A stretch of 40,985 nt of DNA from Bradyrhizobium sp. (GTDB lineage: Bacteria; Pseudomonadota; Alphaproteobacteria; Rhizobiales; Xanthobacteraceae). Below the pieces are notes generated by a model, which made no database searches, was not told the DNA's origin, and saw only the letters and a program-made list of their open reading frames with translations. The stretch lies in contig NZ_JAUYAN010000173.1 of assembly GCF_030693485.1 (NCBI RefSeq), forward strand, positions 1-40,985. Reading direction: 5' to 3'. The position numbers and the translations under genes were made by a program. This document shows, piece after piece, positions 1 through 9,172 of the stretch (position 1 is the stretch's first letter; every line of letters starts with the position of its first letter).

Positions 1-1331
1 CGGCGGCCGCGGCGTTTGCTGGCCGCGTGCGCGGCACCGTCAGCGCCGCGCTGGTGGCGGCGGCGGCCCTGATCGGGCTCATGATGCCGCTGGTGATAAC
101 AGCGCTGGCGCCGGGCTTTGCCGCGACGCCGACGCTGCAGATGGCGGTGGACGATGCGCGGCTGATGCTGCCCTATCTGGCCTTCGCCGGTCCCGTCACG
201 GTGATGATGGCGCTGTTGAATGCGCAAGGCCGTTTTGCGCTGGCCGCGTTCTCGCCGCTGCTGTTCAACATCGCGCTGATCGCGGTGATGGCGGCGCTGC
301 TGCTGTGGCGGCAGGATGCGGGCTTCGCCGCATGGGCCGTTGCCGCCACGGTAGGCGTGGCCGGGCTGCTGCAATTGCTGATCCTGGTGTTGCATGGCGG
401 CGGCATCGCAACGCCGATGCGCATCGCCTTCGATGCGCCGATGCGCGGCTTTCTCGGCCAGGCGGTCCCCGGCATGATCGCCAGCGCCGGACCGCAATTG
501 CTGATCCTCGGCGGCGCGGTCATCGCCTCGTCGTCGCCCTCGGCGGTGTCGTGGCTGTATTTTGCCAATCGCCTGATCGAACTGCCGCTCGGCCTGGTCG
601 GCGTCGCCATGGGCAGCGTGCTGGTTCCGGAACTGACGCGCGGCGTGCGCGCGAACGATTCCGGCGCCATCGCGCATGCGGAGTCGCGCGGGCTCGAACT
701 CAGCGTTGCCCTCGCGTTGCCGGCAACGCTGGGATTGATCGTGCTCAGCGAACCGATCGTGCGGCTCCTGTTTCAGCACGGCGCCTTCACCGCGGCCGAT
801 ACCGCGGCGACCGCGCAGGCATTGACGTGGCTGGCGCTCGGCCTGCCCGCGCATGTGCTGGTCAAGGCGCTGTCGCCCGCCTTTTTCGCCCGCGAGGATA
901 CACGCACGCCGCTGTGGGCGACGGTGAAGGGATTTGTCGTGGCTATCGTGCTCGCATTGGTGCTCGGCCATGTCTATGACATCAGCGGCATCGCCGCCGC
1001 GATCGCGCTCGGGGCCTGGAGCAGCGCGCTCAGCCTGCTCCGGCAGGGTGCTGCGACATTCGGCTTCTCGATCGATGCCGCCGCGCGCCGGCAGCTGCCG
1101 CGCATCGTGGCGGCGGCGCTGGCAATGGGCGGACTGCTGTGGCTGGCGGCGGCATTCGCGTTGCCGCTGGCAGCGACCGCGCACGGCCTCGCGCAGACCG
1201 CACTGCTGGGGGTGCTGATCTCAGGCGGAATCGCAGTATACGGCGGCCTGCTGGCCCTGCTCGGCGTCACCAGTTGGGCCGAAGCGGCGACCGCGATCCG
1301 GCAAAGCAAGGCTTCCGGCTTGCGCGGCTAG
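1..1331 (+). CDS. murJ: Lipid II flippase MurJ (MviN), 5' end outside window
   Basis: MurJ moves lipid II, the peptidoglycan precursor, across the inner membrane. The reading frame is open from base 3 and ends with TAG at 1329-1331, giving about 442 residues. The family is usually around 510-530 residues, so roughly the first 70-80 are missing upstream. What remains is almost entirely hydrophobic helices separated by short loops, with MATE/MOP-type features such as the NRLIELPLG stretch and the SPAFFAREDTRTP segment typical of MurJ. A GTG at 27 is in frame but is internal, because coding continues upstream to the window edge. trpS follows after 54 bases on the same strand. The family assignment is firm; the N-terminus cannot be seen. 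Confidence 0.93.
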   Translation, partial: AAAAFAGRVRGTVSAALVAAAALIGLMMPLVITALAPGFAATPTLQMAVDDARLMLPYLAFAGPVTVMMALLNAQGRFALAAFSPLLFNIALIAVMAALLLWRQDAGFAAWAVAATVGVAGLLQLLILVLHGGGIATPMRIAFDAPMRGFLGQAVPGMIASAGPQLLILGGAVIASSSPSAVSWLYFANRLIELPLGLVGVAMGSVLVPELTRGVRANDSGAIAHAESRGLELSVALALPATLGLIVLSEPIVRLLFQHGAFTAADTAATAQALTWLALGLPAHVLVKALSPAFFAREDTRTPLWATVKGFVVAIVLALVLGHVYDISGIAAAIALGAWSSALSLLRQGAATFGFSIDAAARRQLPRIVAAALAMGGLLWLAAAFALPLAATAHGLAQTALLGVLISGGIAVYGGLLALLGVTSWAEAATAIRQSKASGLRG

Positions 1332-1385
1332 GCCCTCCGTGGCAATGGACGGCGCGAAACGAATGACATTCGCGGGAAGCTGACA

Positions 1386-2447
1386 ATGGGCAGGGTTGAA
1401 CGGGTATTTTCGGGCGTCCAGCCGACGGGCAATCTGCATCTCGGCAATTACCTCGGCGCGATCGTCAATTTCGTCAAATTGCAGGAGACGCATAATTGTC
1501 TTTATTGCGTCGTCGACATGCACGCCATCACGCAGCCGGTGGAAGTGTGGGGCGGCCCGGCCGAGCTCGCGCGCAACACCCGCGAAGTCACCGCGGCCTT
1601 CATCGCCAGCGGGATCGATCCGAAGAAACATATCGTGTTCAACCAGAGCCAAGTGCTTGAGCACGCGGAACTGGCCTGGATCTTCAATTGCGTGGCGCGG
1701 ATCGGCTGGCTCAACCGCATGACGCAGTTCAAGGACAAGGCCGGCAAGGATCGCGAGGCGGCCTCGGTCGGACTCTATGCTTATCCGGTGCTGATGGCGG
1801 CCGACATCCTGGTGTATCGCGCCACCCATGTGCCTGTCGGCGAGGACCAGAAGCAGCACCTCGAACTGTCGCGCGACATCGCGCAGAAATTCAACAACGA
1901 CTTTGCCGATTCGATCCGCGGCCGCGGCTTCGAGGATGGCCTGTTCTTTCCGCAGCCGGAGCCGCTGATCACCGGCCCCGCGACGCGGGTGATGTCGTTG
2001 CGCGACGGCACCAAGAAAATGTCGAAGTCGGATGCGTCGGACAATTCGCGCATCAACCTCACCGACGACGCCGACACCATCGCGCAGAAGATCCGCAAGG
2101 CAAAGACCGATCCGGAGCCGTTGCCGTCGGAGGAAAAGGGTCTCGAGGCGCGCCCCGAGGCCGACAATCTGGTCGGGATCTACGCGGCCTTGTCGGGCCG
2201 AACCAAGGCCGATCTGCTCGGCGATTTCGGCGGCGGGCAATTTTCGGCCTTCAAGAATTCGCTGGTCGAGCTGTGCGTGACGAAGCTGTCGCCGATCGCC
2301 TCCGAGATGAAGCGGCTGGTGGCGGATCCCGGCTATGTTGACGAAGTGCTGTTCGACGGCGCCGCCCGCGCCCGCGCGATCGCCGCCGAAACCATGCAGG
2401 CGACCCGGGACATCGTCGGTTTCGTCAGCAAGCGCCAGGTTTCCTGA
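1386..2447 (+). CDS. trpS: Tryptophanyl-tRNA synthetase
   Basis: This class I aminoacyl-tRNA synthetase charges tRNA-Trp with tryptophan in the cytoplasm. The 353-residue product has the HIGH-like motif PTGNLHLG at residues 13-20 and an intact KMSKS at 211-215, the two ATP-binding signatures of the class. Length matches bacterial TrpS (about 330-350). The ATG at 1386 lies a few residues before the family's conserved start ([10 protein letters not shown]), so the start is well supported. It lies downstream of murJ and could be cotranscribed. No T-box or leader peptide is visible in the 54-base gap. Nothing looks broken. Confidence 0.97.
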   Translation: MGRVERVFSGVQPTGNLHLGNYLGAIVNFVKLQETHNCLYCVVDMHAITQPVEVWGGPAELARNTREVTAAFIASGIDPKKHIVFNQSQVLEHAELAWIFNCVARIGWLNRMTQFKDKAGKDREAASVGLYAYPVLMAADILVYRATHVPVGEDQKQHLELSRDIAQKFNNDFADSIRGRGFEDGLFFPQPEPLITGPATRVMSLRDGTKKMSKSDASDNSRINLTDDADTIAQKIRKAKTDPEPLPSEEKGLEARPEADNLVGIYAALSGRTKADLLGDFGGGQFSAFKNSLVELCVTKLSPIASEMKRLVADPGYVDEVLFDGAARARAIAAETMQATRDIVGFVSKRQVS

Positions 2448-2550
2448 CCTTCGCCACAATTGATCCAGCACACAGCGCCCGCCCTGCCGCTTGTGGAGCA
2501 TGGCCGCGCCGTGGCAGCATGGGTCGGTTTGGCGCAGCATCGGGACATGC

Positions 2551-3045
2551 ATGACCACCCAGCGACGAAGCTACGAGACCGGTCACAAGCCGAAATGCCT
2601 TGTCATCGTTGACGACACCGCGGAATGGGACCGCGCGGTCTACTATGCCAGCCGCTGGGCGATCCGGGTCGGCGGCGGCGTGGTGATGCTGCGCGTGATC
2701 GAGACCGAAGACCAGAACCAGCAATGGCTGGGGGTCGCCGACATCATGCGCGCCGAGGCGGAGGAGAACGCCAACGCCGCGCTCGACCGCGCCGCCGGCC
2801 GCGCCAACGGCATCGCCGCGATCACCCCCGAACGCGTGATCCGGGAGGGCGATCCCACCGACCAGATCCTCGACGTGATCGACAAGGACGTCGACATCGC
2901 GATGCTGGTGCTGGCGGCCAATCCCGGCCCCGAGGGCCCCGGCCCGATCATCACCACCATGGCCAAGACGGTCGGTTCATTCCCGATTCCCGTCACAATC
3001 GTGCCCGGCGATCTCAGCGACGCGGATATCGACGGGTTGTCGTAG
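2551..3045 (+). CDS. Universal stress protein (UspA family)
   Basis: This 164-residue protein has a single Usp domain: an N-terminal beta strand (KCLVIVDDTAEW), an alternating alpha/beta body and a C-terminal strand (PIPVTIVPGD). Usp proteins bind nucleotides or act in stress survival, but the target here is unknown. The usual ATP-binding G-x2-G-x9-G(S/T) loop is only loosely matched by the NPGPEGPGPIITT segment, so nucleotide binding is uncertain. I prefer the ATG at 2551 over an in-frame ATG at 2491, because the extra 20 residues do not resemble the family. It follows trpS by about 100 bases and ends just before a palindromic element. Confidence 0.85.
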   Translation: MTTQRRSYETGHKPKCLVIVDDTAEWDRAVYYASRWAIRVGGGVVMLRVIETEDQNQQWLGVADIMRAEAEENANAALDRAAGRANGIAAITPERVIREGDPTDQILDVIDKDVDIAMLVLAANPGPEGPGPIITTMAKTVGSFPIPVTIVPGDLSDADIDGLS

Positions 3046-3050
3046 GGTTT

Positions 3051-3170
3051 GTCGTCCCTGCGAACGCAGGGACCCATAGACCGTGGCCTAACGGTGAGAC
3101 ATCGGTGTTAGAAACCCTCTTTCATCAACTGACCTCTGGGATTATGGGTCCCCGCGTTCGCGGGGACGAC
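3051..3170. repeat. Palindromic intergenic element, gtcgtccc family
   Basis: A 120-bp element with 27-bp terminal inverted repeats (3051-3077 and 3144-3170) that differ at two positions. Each arm is itself a hairpin, for example gtccctgcg-aa-cgcagggac. Element 36916-37057 shares the gtcgtccc ends and the inner acccat/atgg segments, so this is a dispersed family. It lies between the usp and nfu genes. No protein-coding role is supported. Confidence 0.8.
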
Positions 3171-3273
3171 GAAAGCATGACAGGTCCCCGCCCCTTGATC
3201 GTGCATCCGCCGTCGCCATCTGCTAAGGAATCAGCCACGTGCCGGCCTTGAACCGGTGTCGCAGGAGAAAATC

Positions 3274-3843
3274 ATGTTCATCCAGACCGAAGCCACGCCC
3301 AATCCCGCCACAATGAAATTCATTCCCGGCCGCGTCGTGCTCGACGGCGGCACCATGGAATTCGCCAATCGCGAAGCCGCGGCGCGGTCGCCGCTGGCCG
3401 AACGGCTGTTCGACGTGCCCGGCGTCACCAGCGTGTTCTACGGCTCCGATTTCGTCACCGTGACCAAGGATTCGAGCGACTGGCAGCATCTCAAGCCATC
3501 GATCCTCGGCGCCATCATGGAACATTATATGTCCGGCGCGCCGCTTCTGGCCGACGGTGCCGCTGCCAGCGACGAGGCATCCGACGAGGAAGACGAGTTC
3601 TTCAACGAGGCCGACGCCGAAACGGTCGCGACCATCAAGGACCTGATCGAAACCAGGGTGCGCCCCGCGGTCGCCAATGACGGCGGCGACATCACCTTCC
3701 GCGGCTTCAAGGACGGCATCGTCTATCTCAACATGAAGGGCGCCTGCGCCGGCTGCCCCTCCTCCACCGCGACGCTGCAGCATGGCATCCAGAACCTGCT
3801 GAAGCATTTCGTGCCGGACGTGGTCGAAGTCCGGCCGATGTGA
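3274..3843 (+). CDS. NifU/Nfu-type iron-sulfur cluster scaffold or carrier protein
   Basis: This protein assembles or delivers Fe-S clusters to apo-proteins. The 189 residues contain an N-terminal Nfu_N domain (FIQTEATPNPATMKF, about 1-90), an acidic linker rich in D/E/A (about 98-118) and a C-terminal NifU domain with the cluster-binding CAGC at residues 158-161. This is the alphaproteobacterial/mitochondrial NFU1 layout, unlike the A-type N-domain of enteric NfuA. The ATG at 3274 is preceded by an AGGAG ribosome site at 3263-3267. An in-frame GTG at 3256 sits upstream of that site and is not favoured. The gene is flanked on both sides by palindromic repeats and may be a single transcription unit. 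Confidence 0.93.
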   Translation: MFIQTEATPNPATMKFIPGRVVLDGGTMEFANREAAARSPLAERLFDVPGVTSVFYGSDFVTVTKDSSDWQHLKPSILGAIMEHYMSGAPLLADGAAASDEASDEEDEFFNEADAETVATIKDLIETRVRPAVANDGGDITFRGFKDGIVYLNMKGACAGCPSSTATLQHGIQNLLKHFVPDVVEVRPM

Positions 3844-3872
3844 TTACATCGCCGAAATCTCGGTATTTTCTG

Positions 3873-3973
3873 CGTCATGCCCGGGCTTGTCCCGGGCATC
3901 AGCGTTTCTGGGCCATATGGAATTGGGCTATATGGAAAACGCGTGGATGGCCGGGACAAGCCCGGCCATGACG
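3873..3973. repeat. Palindromic intergenic element, cgtcat(t)gcccgg family
   Basis: A 101-bp element with 27-bp inverted ends (3873-3899 and 3947-3973) differing at two positions. Each end is a smaller hairpin of the form cccggg-cttgt-cccggg. The same end sequence recurs at 23441-23542. It lies between nfu and tsaB. It may fold into RNA if transcribed, but no function is shown. Confidence 0.8.
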
Positions 3974-4019
3974 GCGAGAACGGCGCGCCTTTCGTCGTAA
4001 ATAATGTTACCAATCCCCC

Positions 4020-4715
4020 ATGCTGATCCTCGCCATCGATACCGCACTGGATGCCTGTGCCGCCGCCGTACTCGACACCAGCACGAGTCAAATCGTCGCG
4101 CAGGAATCGCAGCCGATGAAGCGCGGCCACGCCGAGGCGCTGATGCCGCTGATCGCGCGCGTGATGAAGGCGTCCGGCGTTGCCTTCACCGCGCTCGACC
4201 GCATCGCGGTGACCACCGGCCCCGGCAGCTTTACCGGCTTGCGGGTCGGGCTCTCCGCGGCGCGCGGTATTGGCCTCGCCGCCAACAGACCTGTGGTCGG
4301 GCTGACCACGCTGACCGCCTATGCCGCGCCCGTCGTCGCCCAGAACGCCGCGCAGCCGGTGATCTCGGCGATCGATGCGCGGCATGATCATGTCTATTTC
4401 CAGGTGGTGAGCGGCGACGGCGGCTCGCTGGTCCGGGCGCGCGTCGCGCCGATCGAAGAGGCGCTCGACGCCGCGCGATTCGGCGCGCCGCATCTGGTCG
4501 GCAACGCCGCCCAGATTCTCGGCCAGCGCTGGCCCGCCGATGCAGAGCCGCCGTTCAGGGTCGACCAGCAACCGGCGCCGGACATTACGTGGGTGGCGTG
4601 GCTGGGGGCCGCGGTCAGTCCGGATGCGGCGCCGGCGCGGCCGTATTACCTGCGCGCGCCCGACGCCAAGCCTTCACAGGACGCGCTGCAGCGAGCCGCG
4701 CCGCCGTCGTCATGA
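4020..4715 (+). CDS. tsaB: tRNA t6A37 biosynthesis protein TsaB
   Basis: TsaB is the inactive ASKHA-fold partner of TsaD and is needed to make threonylcarbamoyladenosine at position 37 of ANN-decoding tRNAs. The 231-residue protein opens with the ASKHA strand (ILAIDTALDACAAAV), and carries HAEALMPLI and the glycine-rich TTGPGSFTGLRVGLSAARG segment diagnostic of TsaB/YeaZ. Length matches the family (about 220-235). No strong ribosome site precedes the ATG at 4020. The stop overlaps the rimI start (ATGA), so the two are probably translationally coupled, a pairing seen in many bacteria. TsaD and TsaE are not in this window. Confidence 0.95.
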   Translation: MLILAIDTALDACAAAVLDTSTSQIVAQESQPMKRGHAEALMPLIARVMKASGVAFTALDRIAVTTGPGSFTGLRVGLSAARGIGLAANRPVVGLTTLTAYAAPVVAQNAAQPVISAIDARHDHVYFQVVSGDGGSLVRARVAPIEEALDAARFGAPHLVGNAAQILGQRWPADAEPPFRVDQQPAPDITWVAWLGAAVSPDAAPARPYYLRAPDAKPSQDALQRAAPPSS

Positions 4716-5209
4716 TGAGTCACATGACTTCCTGGCTGCGCGGATGGTGGGGCGGCGGCGCTGCCGTGGTCGAGCCCGCGATCCCGCGCGATGCGGCCCG
4801 CCTGGCGCAACTGCACGGCGCCTCGTTTCACCGCGGCTGGGGCGAAGCTGAATTCGAGACCATGCTGACCGAGCGCAACACGCTGGTGCATCGCCTCCGG
4901 CAGGGACGAAAGATCATCGGCTTCGCGGTGTCGCGGCTGGCCGCGGACGAGGCCGAGATCCTGTCGATCGCCGTGGCCGCCGATCAGCGCGGCCGCGGGC
5001 TGTCCCGCGACCTGCTGATGACGCATCTCGGCCATCTGGCGGGCCGTGGCGTGCGCACCATATTCCTCGAGGTCGAGGAAAATAACCAGCCGGCGCGCCG
5101 GCTGTACGAACGGGCCGGATTTGCCGTCGTCGGGCGCCGCGAACGCTATTACCGGGAGCCCAACGGGGAACAATTGAACGCCCTTCTGATGCGCCGCGAC
5201 TTGTCGTAA
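4712..5209 (+). CDS. rimI: Ribosomal protein S18-alanine N-acetyltransferase RimI (GNAT)
   Basis: This GNAT-fold acetyltransferase probably acetylates the N-terminal alanine of ribosomal protein S18. The 165 residues include the acetyl-CoA loop QRGRGLS at 92-98 and the RimI-typical ILSIAVAADQ, FLEVEENNQPARRLYERAGF and Y-Y segments. Three in-frame ATGs (4712, 4715, 4724) are possible starts. I chose 4712, which overlaps the tsaB stop. The first 15 or so residues (WLRGWWGGG) precede the GNAT core and are not conserved as far as I can tell. The next gene, fur, starts 71 bases later. RimI is assigned from sequence and linkage to tsaB; the substrate is inferred. Confidence 0.88.
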   Translation: MMSHMTSWLRGWWGGGAAVVEPAIPRDAARLAQLHGASFHRGWGEAEFETMLTERNTLVHRLRQGRKIIGFAVSRLAADEAEILSIAVAADQRGRGLSRDLLMTHLGHLAGRGVRTIFLEVEENNQPARRLYERAGFAVVGRRERYYREPNGEQLNALLMRRDLS

Positions 5210-5280
5210 CGCGCCCGGAGTGGCAGAAAGGCGCTTGCAAGGGGCGCATGATCTGATCGCGTGCCGAAGGCGGACTAGAC

Positions 5281-5742
5281 ATGACTGCATTGAAATCCAC
5301 GCCCGTGCCCAGGGTCACCGACAAGGCCAGCGATATCGAATCCCGTTGCGCCGCCACCGGCATGCGCATGACCGAACAGCGCCGCGTCATCGCCCGCGTG
5401 CTGGCGGAAGCCGTCGATCATCCCGACGTCGAGGAACTGTATCGCCGCTGCGTCGCGGTCGACGACAAGATCTCGATCTCGACGGTGTATCGCACCGTCA
5501 AACTGTTCGAGGACGGCGGCATCATCGAACGGCATGATTTTCGCGAGGGTCGTGCCCGCTACGAGCAGATGCGCGACAGCCACCACGATCACCTGATCAA
5601 CCTGCGCGACGGCAAGGTGATCGAATTCACCAACGAGGAAATCGAGAAGCTGCAGGCCGAAATCGCCCGCAAGCTCGGCTACAAGCTGGTCGATCACCGG
5701 CTGGAACTGTATTGCGTCCCGCTGGACGACGACAAATCCTGA
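5281..5742 (+). CDS. fur: Fur-family metal regulator (alphaproteobacterial Fur/Mur)
   Basis: This 153-residue DNA-binding repressor senses iron or manganese. It has a winged-helix domain (about 20-90, with SISTVYRTVKLFEDGGII) and a dimerisation domain with the metal ligands HHDH at 101-104. The two cysteines that hold structural zinc in enteric Fur (expected near 107 and 110) are Asn and Asp here, which is typical of the alphaproteobacterial Fur/Mur branch. Mur proteins of rhizobia control manganese uptake, while Bradyrhizobium Fur also acts on irr, so the metal cannot be fixed from sequence. It is followed after four bases by the HAD gene. A second Fur-family gene, irr, is at 36396. Confidence 0.92.
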   Translation: MTALKSTPVPRVTDKASDIESRCAATGMRMTEQRRVIARVLAEAVDHPDVEELYRRCVAVDDKISISTVYRTVKLFEDGGIIERHDFREGRARYEQMRDSHHDHLINLRDGKVIEFTNEEIEKLQAEIARKLGYKLVDHRLELYCVPLDDDKS

Positions 5743-5746
5743 TCGC

Positions 5747-6439
5747 GTGAAGACACCGCTTCAGGACAAAGTCCCTTTCGATCTCGTCATCTTCGACTGC
5801 GACGGCGTGCTGGTCGACAGCGAAGTGATCTCCTGCGCCGCGCATGCGGAAACCCTGACGCGCCACGGCTATCCGATCACACCGGACGAAGTGCTCAAGC
5901 GATTTCTCGGCGTGTCGGATCGCGAAGCACGACAAACCATCGAGACCGAACTCGGCCGGGCGCTGCCTGACGATTTCGAATCGCAGATGAAGCAGGCAAC
6001 GCTGCGGCGCTACGCCGACGATCTCAGAGCTATTCCAAATATCAACGAGGCGCTCGCCGCGATCGATCTCGCGAAATGCGTGGCGTCGAGCGGCACACCG
6101 GACAAAATCCGCCACGGCCTCACTTGCGCCGGGCTCCACGATCTGCTGGCGCCAAACATTTTCTCCGCCACGCAAGTCGAGCGCGGCAAGCCGGCGCCGG
6201 ATCTGTTCCTGTTTGCCGCCGGGCAGATGCGGACGGCACCGGCGCGCTGCCTGGTGATCGAGGACAGCCCCGCCGGCATCGCCGCCGCGGTCGCCGCCGG
6301 GATGCCCGTGCTCGGTTTCCACGGCGGCAGCCATTGCCGCCCCGGACACGGCGACCGGCTGCGCGCCGGCGGCGCCGTCGCGATATTCGACGATATGCGG
6401 CAATTACCGGGGCTAATCGGACAAATCGGGGCGAATTAG
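5747..6439 (+). CDS. HAD-superfamily phosphatase (phosphoglycolate phosphatase-like)
   Basis: A 230-residue HAD-IA hydrolase. It has the nucleophile motif DCDGV (Asp17, acid/base Asp19), motif II Ser in VASSGTPDK, the motif III Lys in RGKPAPDLF and motif IV in LVIEDSPAGI, so the catalytic set is complete. A small helical cap between motifs I and II fits sugar-phosphate or phosphoglycolate-type substrates. The actual substrate is unknown. The start is the GTG at 5747, four bases after the fur stop. No ATG in the conserved N-terminal region would retain the nucleophile motif, so GTG is favoured. Probably cotranscribed with fur. A palindromic element follows it. Confidence 0.88.
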   Translation: MKTPLQDKVPFDLVIFDCDGVLVDSEVISCAAHAETLTRHGYPITPDEVLKRFLGVSDREARQTIETELGRALPDDFESQMKQATLRRYADDLRAIPNINEALAAIDLAKCVASSGTPDKIRHGLTCAGLHDLLAPNIFSATQVERGKPAPDLFLFAAGQMRTAPARCLVIEDSPAGIAAAVAAGMPVLGFHGGSHCRPGHGDRLRAGGAVAIFDDMRQLPGLIGQIGAN

Positions 6440-6443
6440 GCCT

Positions 6444-6548
6444 CGTCATTCCGGGATGGTCCGAAGGACCAGACCTCAGGTGCGCAATTGCGCACCAGGG
6501 AATCCCGGGATTCCGGGTTCGATGCTGACGCATCGCCCCGGAATGACG
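6444..6548. repeat. Palindromic intergenic element, cgtcattccggg family
   Basis: About 105 bp with perfect 12-bp inverted ends (cgtcattccggg at 6444-6455; cccggaatgacg at 6537-6548). Internal hairpins include tggtcc-gaa-ggacca, gtgcgcaattgcgcac and aatcccgggatt. A close copy is at 16063-16150, and 13097-13199 has related ends. It sits between the HAD gene and miaB. Confidence 0.8.
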
Positions 6549-6634
6549 ACTCTATCGCGCTGGATTTTCAGCGCTTTGGCCTATAATGAGGCCCGCGCCG
6601 CATTGGCGCCACCTCAGCACAGCATTCAGGTTCC

Positions 6635-8047
6635 ATGAGCCCGCCGCGCAAGCTGCATATCAAGTCATACGGCTGTCAGATGAATGTCTACGATGCGCAA
6701 CGCATGGTGGACACGCTGGCACCCGAAGGCTTTGTCGAGACGTCCAGCGTGGATGACGCGGACCTCGTGATTCTCAACACCTGCCACATCCGGGAAAAGG
6801 CGTCGGAGAAGGTTTACTCCGAACTCGGACGACTGCGCGTCGTCAAGGACGAGGCCGCTAGAGCCGGCCGCCGGATGAGCATCGCGGTGGCCGGTTGCGT
6901 CGCGCAGGCGGAAGGCGCCGAGATCATCCGCCGCGCGCCCGCGGTCGATGTCGTGGTCGGCCCGCAAAGCTATCATCATTTGCCGCAGCTATTGGCGCGG
7001 GCGAAGAGCCACGGCCGCGCGGTGGAGACCGAATTTCCGATCGAGGACAAGTTCGGCTTCCTCGCAGCCCCGAAACCCGCTGCGATCCGCGCGCGCGGCG
7101 TCTCATCCTTCGTCACCGTGCAGGAAGGCTGCGACAAGTTCTGTACGTTCTGCGTGGTGCCCTATACCCGCGGCGCCGAAGTATCGCGCCCGGTCGCGAA
7201 GATCGTCGACGACGTGCTCAGGCTCGCCGACAATGGCGTGCGCGAAATCACCCTGATCGGCCAGAACGTCAACGCCTATCACGGCGAAGGACCGGACGGC
7301 CGCACCTGGTCGCTCGGCGCGTTGCTGCATCGCCTCGCCGGGATCCGCGGCATCGCGCGCCTGCGCTATTCGACCAGCCACCCCCGCGACGTCGACGATA
7401 CGCTGCTCGCGGCGCACCGCGATTTGCCGGAACTGATGCCGTTCGTGCACCTGCCGGTGCAGTCGGGTTCCGACCGGATTCTGGCCGCGATGAACCGCAA
7501 GCACAGCGCCGACGATTATCGCCGCGTCATCGACCGGTTCCGTGCGGTCCGGCAAGACATTGCTTTTTCATCGGATTTCATCGTGGGCTTCCCCGGCGAG
7601 ACCGAGGAAGATTTCGCCGCGACCCTCGCGCTGGTCCGGCAAATCGGATACGCTGGGGCTTATTCGTTCAAGTATTCGCCACGGCCGGGCACGCCGGCGG
7701 CGGACATGCGGGAGACGGTGTCAGCGGCTGAAATGGACGAGCGATTGGTGCGGCTTCAGGAATTGATCGACGGCCAGCAAGCGGCCTTCAATCTGGCTGC
7801 GATCGGCAGCACCGTCGACGTGCTGTTCGAACGCGCCGCCCGCAACCCCGGCCAGATCGTCGGCCGCACCGCCTATTTGCAGCCGGCGCATGTGATGGCG
7901 TCATCGGACATCATCGGACAGGTGCTGCCGGTGACCATCGCCAGCCTCGAGCGCTACAGCCTGCTCGGCGAACTCGCCGGCACGCTCCATGCACCGTCGA
8001 TATCTGCGCAAATGACCAATTCCTCTCAAACGATAACGGGAGCCTGA
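6635..8047 (+). CDS. miaB: tRNA-2-methylthio-N6-dimethylallyladenosine synthase MiaB
   Basis: MiaB is a radical SAM methylthiotransferase that converts i6A37 to ms2i6A37 in tRNAs reading UNN codons. The 470 residues contain the UPF0004 domain with the three auxiliary-cluster cysteines (C14 in YGCQMN, C50 in NTCHIR, C88 in AGCVAQ), the radical SAM motif CxxxCxxC at C166-C170-C173, and a C-terminal TRAM domain from about residue 380. All six cluster cysteines are intact. The ATG at 6635 fits the family start. It leads a tight cluster miaB-phoH-ybeY-corC-lnt with gaps of a few bases or less, a widely conserved alphaproteobacterial order. Confidence 0.98.
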   Translation: MSPPRKLHIKSYGCQMNVYDAQRMVDTLAPEGFVETSSVDDADLVILNTCHIREKASEKVYSELGRLRVVKDEAARAGRRMSIAVAGCVAQAEGAEIIRRAPAVDVVVGPQSYHHLPQLLARAKSHGRAVETEFPIEDKFGFLAAPKPAAIRARGVSSFVTVQEGCDKFCTFCVVPYTRGAEVSRPVAKIVDDVLRLADNGVREITLIGQNVNAYHGEGPDGRTWSLGALLHRLAGIRGIARLRYSTSHPRDVDDTLLAAHRDLPELMPFVHLPVQSGSDRILAAMNRKHSADDYRRVIDRFRAVRQDIAFSSDFIVGFPGETEEDFAATLALVRQIGYAGAYSFKYSPRPGTPAADMRETVSAAEMDERLVRLQELIDGQQAAFNLAAIGSTVDVLFERAARNPGQIVGRTAYLQPAHVMASSDIIGQVLPVTIASLERYSLLGELAGTLHAPSISAQMTNSSQTITGA

Positions 8048-8051
8048 ACCC

Positions 8052-9107
8052 TTGCCCAAAAGCGCATCGGATTCGCCTGCACTCGCTCCCAGCCGCAAAT
8101 TTGACCGCGACATGCAAATCCCGCCCGAAACGCAGGTCGTCATCGATTTCGACGACAACCGCGCGGCGTCCGCTTTGGTCGGCCCCTACGGACAGAACCT
8201 GGCGCTGATCGAGCGCCGGCTCGGCATCGTGGTCGATTCGCGCGGCAATCACATCACCATCGCCGGCTCGCGCGACGGCTGCGATGCCGCGCGGCGCGTG
8301 CTGGAGACGCTGTATGCGCAGGCCACGCAGGGCCAGGAACTGGCGCAGGGCGACGTCGAGGGCGCGATTCGCGCCGTGATCGCGCAGGGGTCGCTGTTCG
8401 AATTCGACGCCAAGACCGCCAAGACCGCGTTCGAGACCATCAATTTGCGCAAGCGCCCGGTGCGGGCGCGGACCGCCGCCCAGGATTCCTACATCCGCGC
8501 GCTGAAGCGCCACGAAATGGTGTTCGGCATCGGCCCGGCGGGCACCGGCAAGACCTGGCTCGCCGTTGCGCATGCCGCGCAATTGTTCGAACGCAAGGAA
8601 GTCGATCGCATCATCCTGTCGCGCCCCGCGGTCGAGGCCGGCGAGCGGCTCGGCTTCCTGCCCGGCGATCTCCGCGAGAAGGTCGATCCTTATTTGAGGC
8701 CGATCTATGATGCGTTGTACGATTTGATGGATTCGCGGATCGTCGAGCGCGCGCTGCAGGCCGGTGAAATCGAAATCGCGCCGCTCGCCTTCATGCGCGG
8801 CCGTACCCTGACCAACGCCGTCATCATCCTGGACGAGGCGCAGAACACCACCTCGATGCAGATGAAGATGTTCCTGACCCGGCTCGGCGAAAACAGCCGC
8901 ATGATCATCACCGGCGATCCCTCCCAGGTCGATCTGCCGAACGGCCAGACATCGGGACTTGCGGAAGCCGCACGGCTGCTCGATGGCGTCGAAGGCATCA
9001 GCCAGGTAAAATTCACCGCCGAGGACGTGATCCGCCACGAACTGGTGGCGCGGATCGTCGCCGCCTATGAAGGATTGCCGCAGAAGCCGGTAACCAGCAG
9101 GCCTTGA
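8052..9107 (+). CDS. PhoH-like ATPase (YbeZ type)
   Basis: A 351-residue PhoH/YbeZ-type P-loop ATPase, linked in other bacteria to YbeY and RNA or ribosome maturation. It has a KH-like N-terminal region (about 38-85), Walker A GPAGTGKT at 161-168 and Walker B VIILDEAQ at 257-264. I use the TTG at 8052, four bases after the miaB stop. The alternative is an ATG at 8112, which would remove 20 weakly conserved residues and still leave the whole PhoH core. Its stop lies directly before ybeY, so coupling is likely. The cellular role is inferred from family and neighbours. Confidence 0.93.
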   Translation: MPKSASDSPALAPSRKFDRDMQIPPETQVVIDFDDNRAASALVGPYGQNLALIERRLGIVVDSRGNHITIAGSRDGCDAARRVLETLYAQATQGQELAQGDVEGAIRAVIAQGSLFEFDAKTAKTAFETINLRKRPVRARTAAQDSYIRALKRHEMVFGIGPAGTGKTWLAVAHAAQLFERKEVDRIILSRPAVEAGERLGFLPGDLREKVDPYLRPIYDALYDLMDSRIVERALQAGEIEIAPLAFMRGRTLTNAVIILDEAQNTTSMQMKMFLTRLGENSRMIITGDPSQVDLPNGQTSGLAEAARLLDGVEGISQVKFTAEDVIRHELVARIVAAYEGLPQKPVTSRP

Positions 9108-9172
9108 TGCCCATATCTGATGCCAGGCGCGCGCCGGGGACGAGCCCCGGCCGCAACAGAAATTCCGGACCG

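Noticed and set aside
5210..5280. Possible tRNA or small RNA between rimI and fur
   Set aside because: No cloverleaf or T-loop sequence can be formed; only weak GC pairing.
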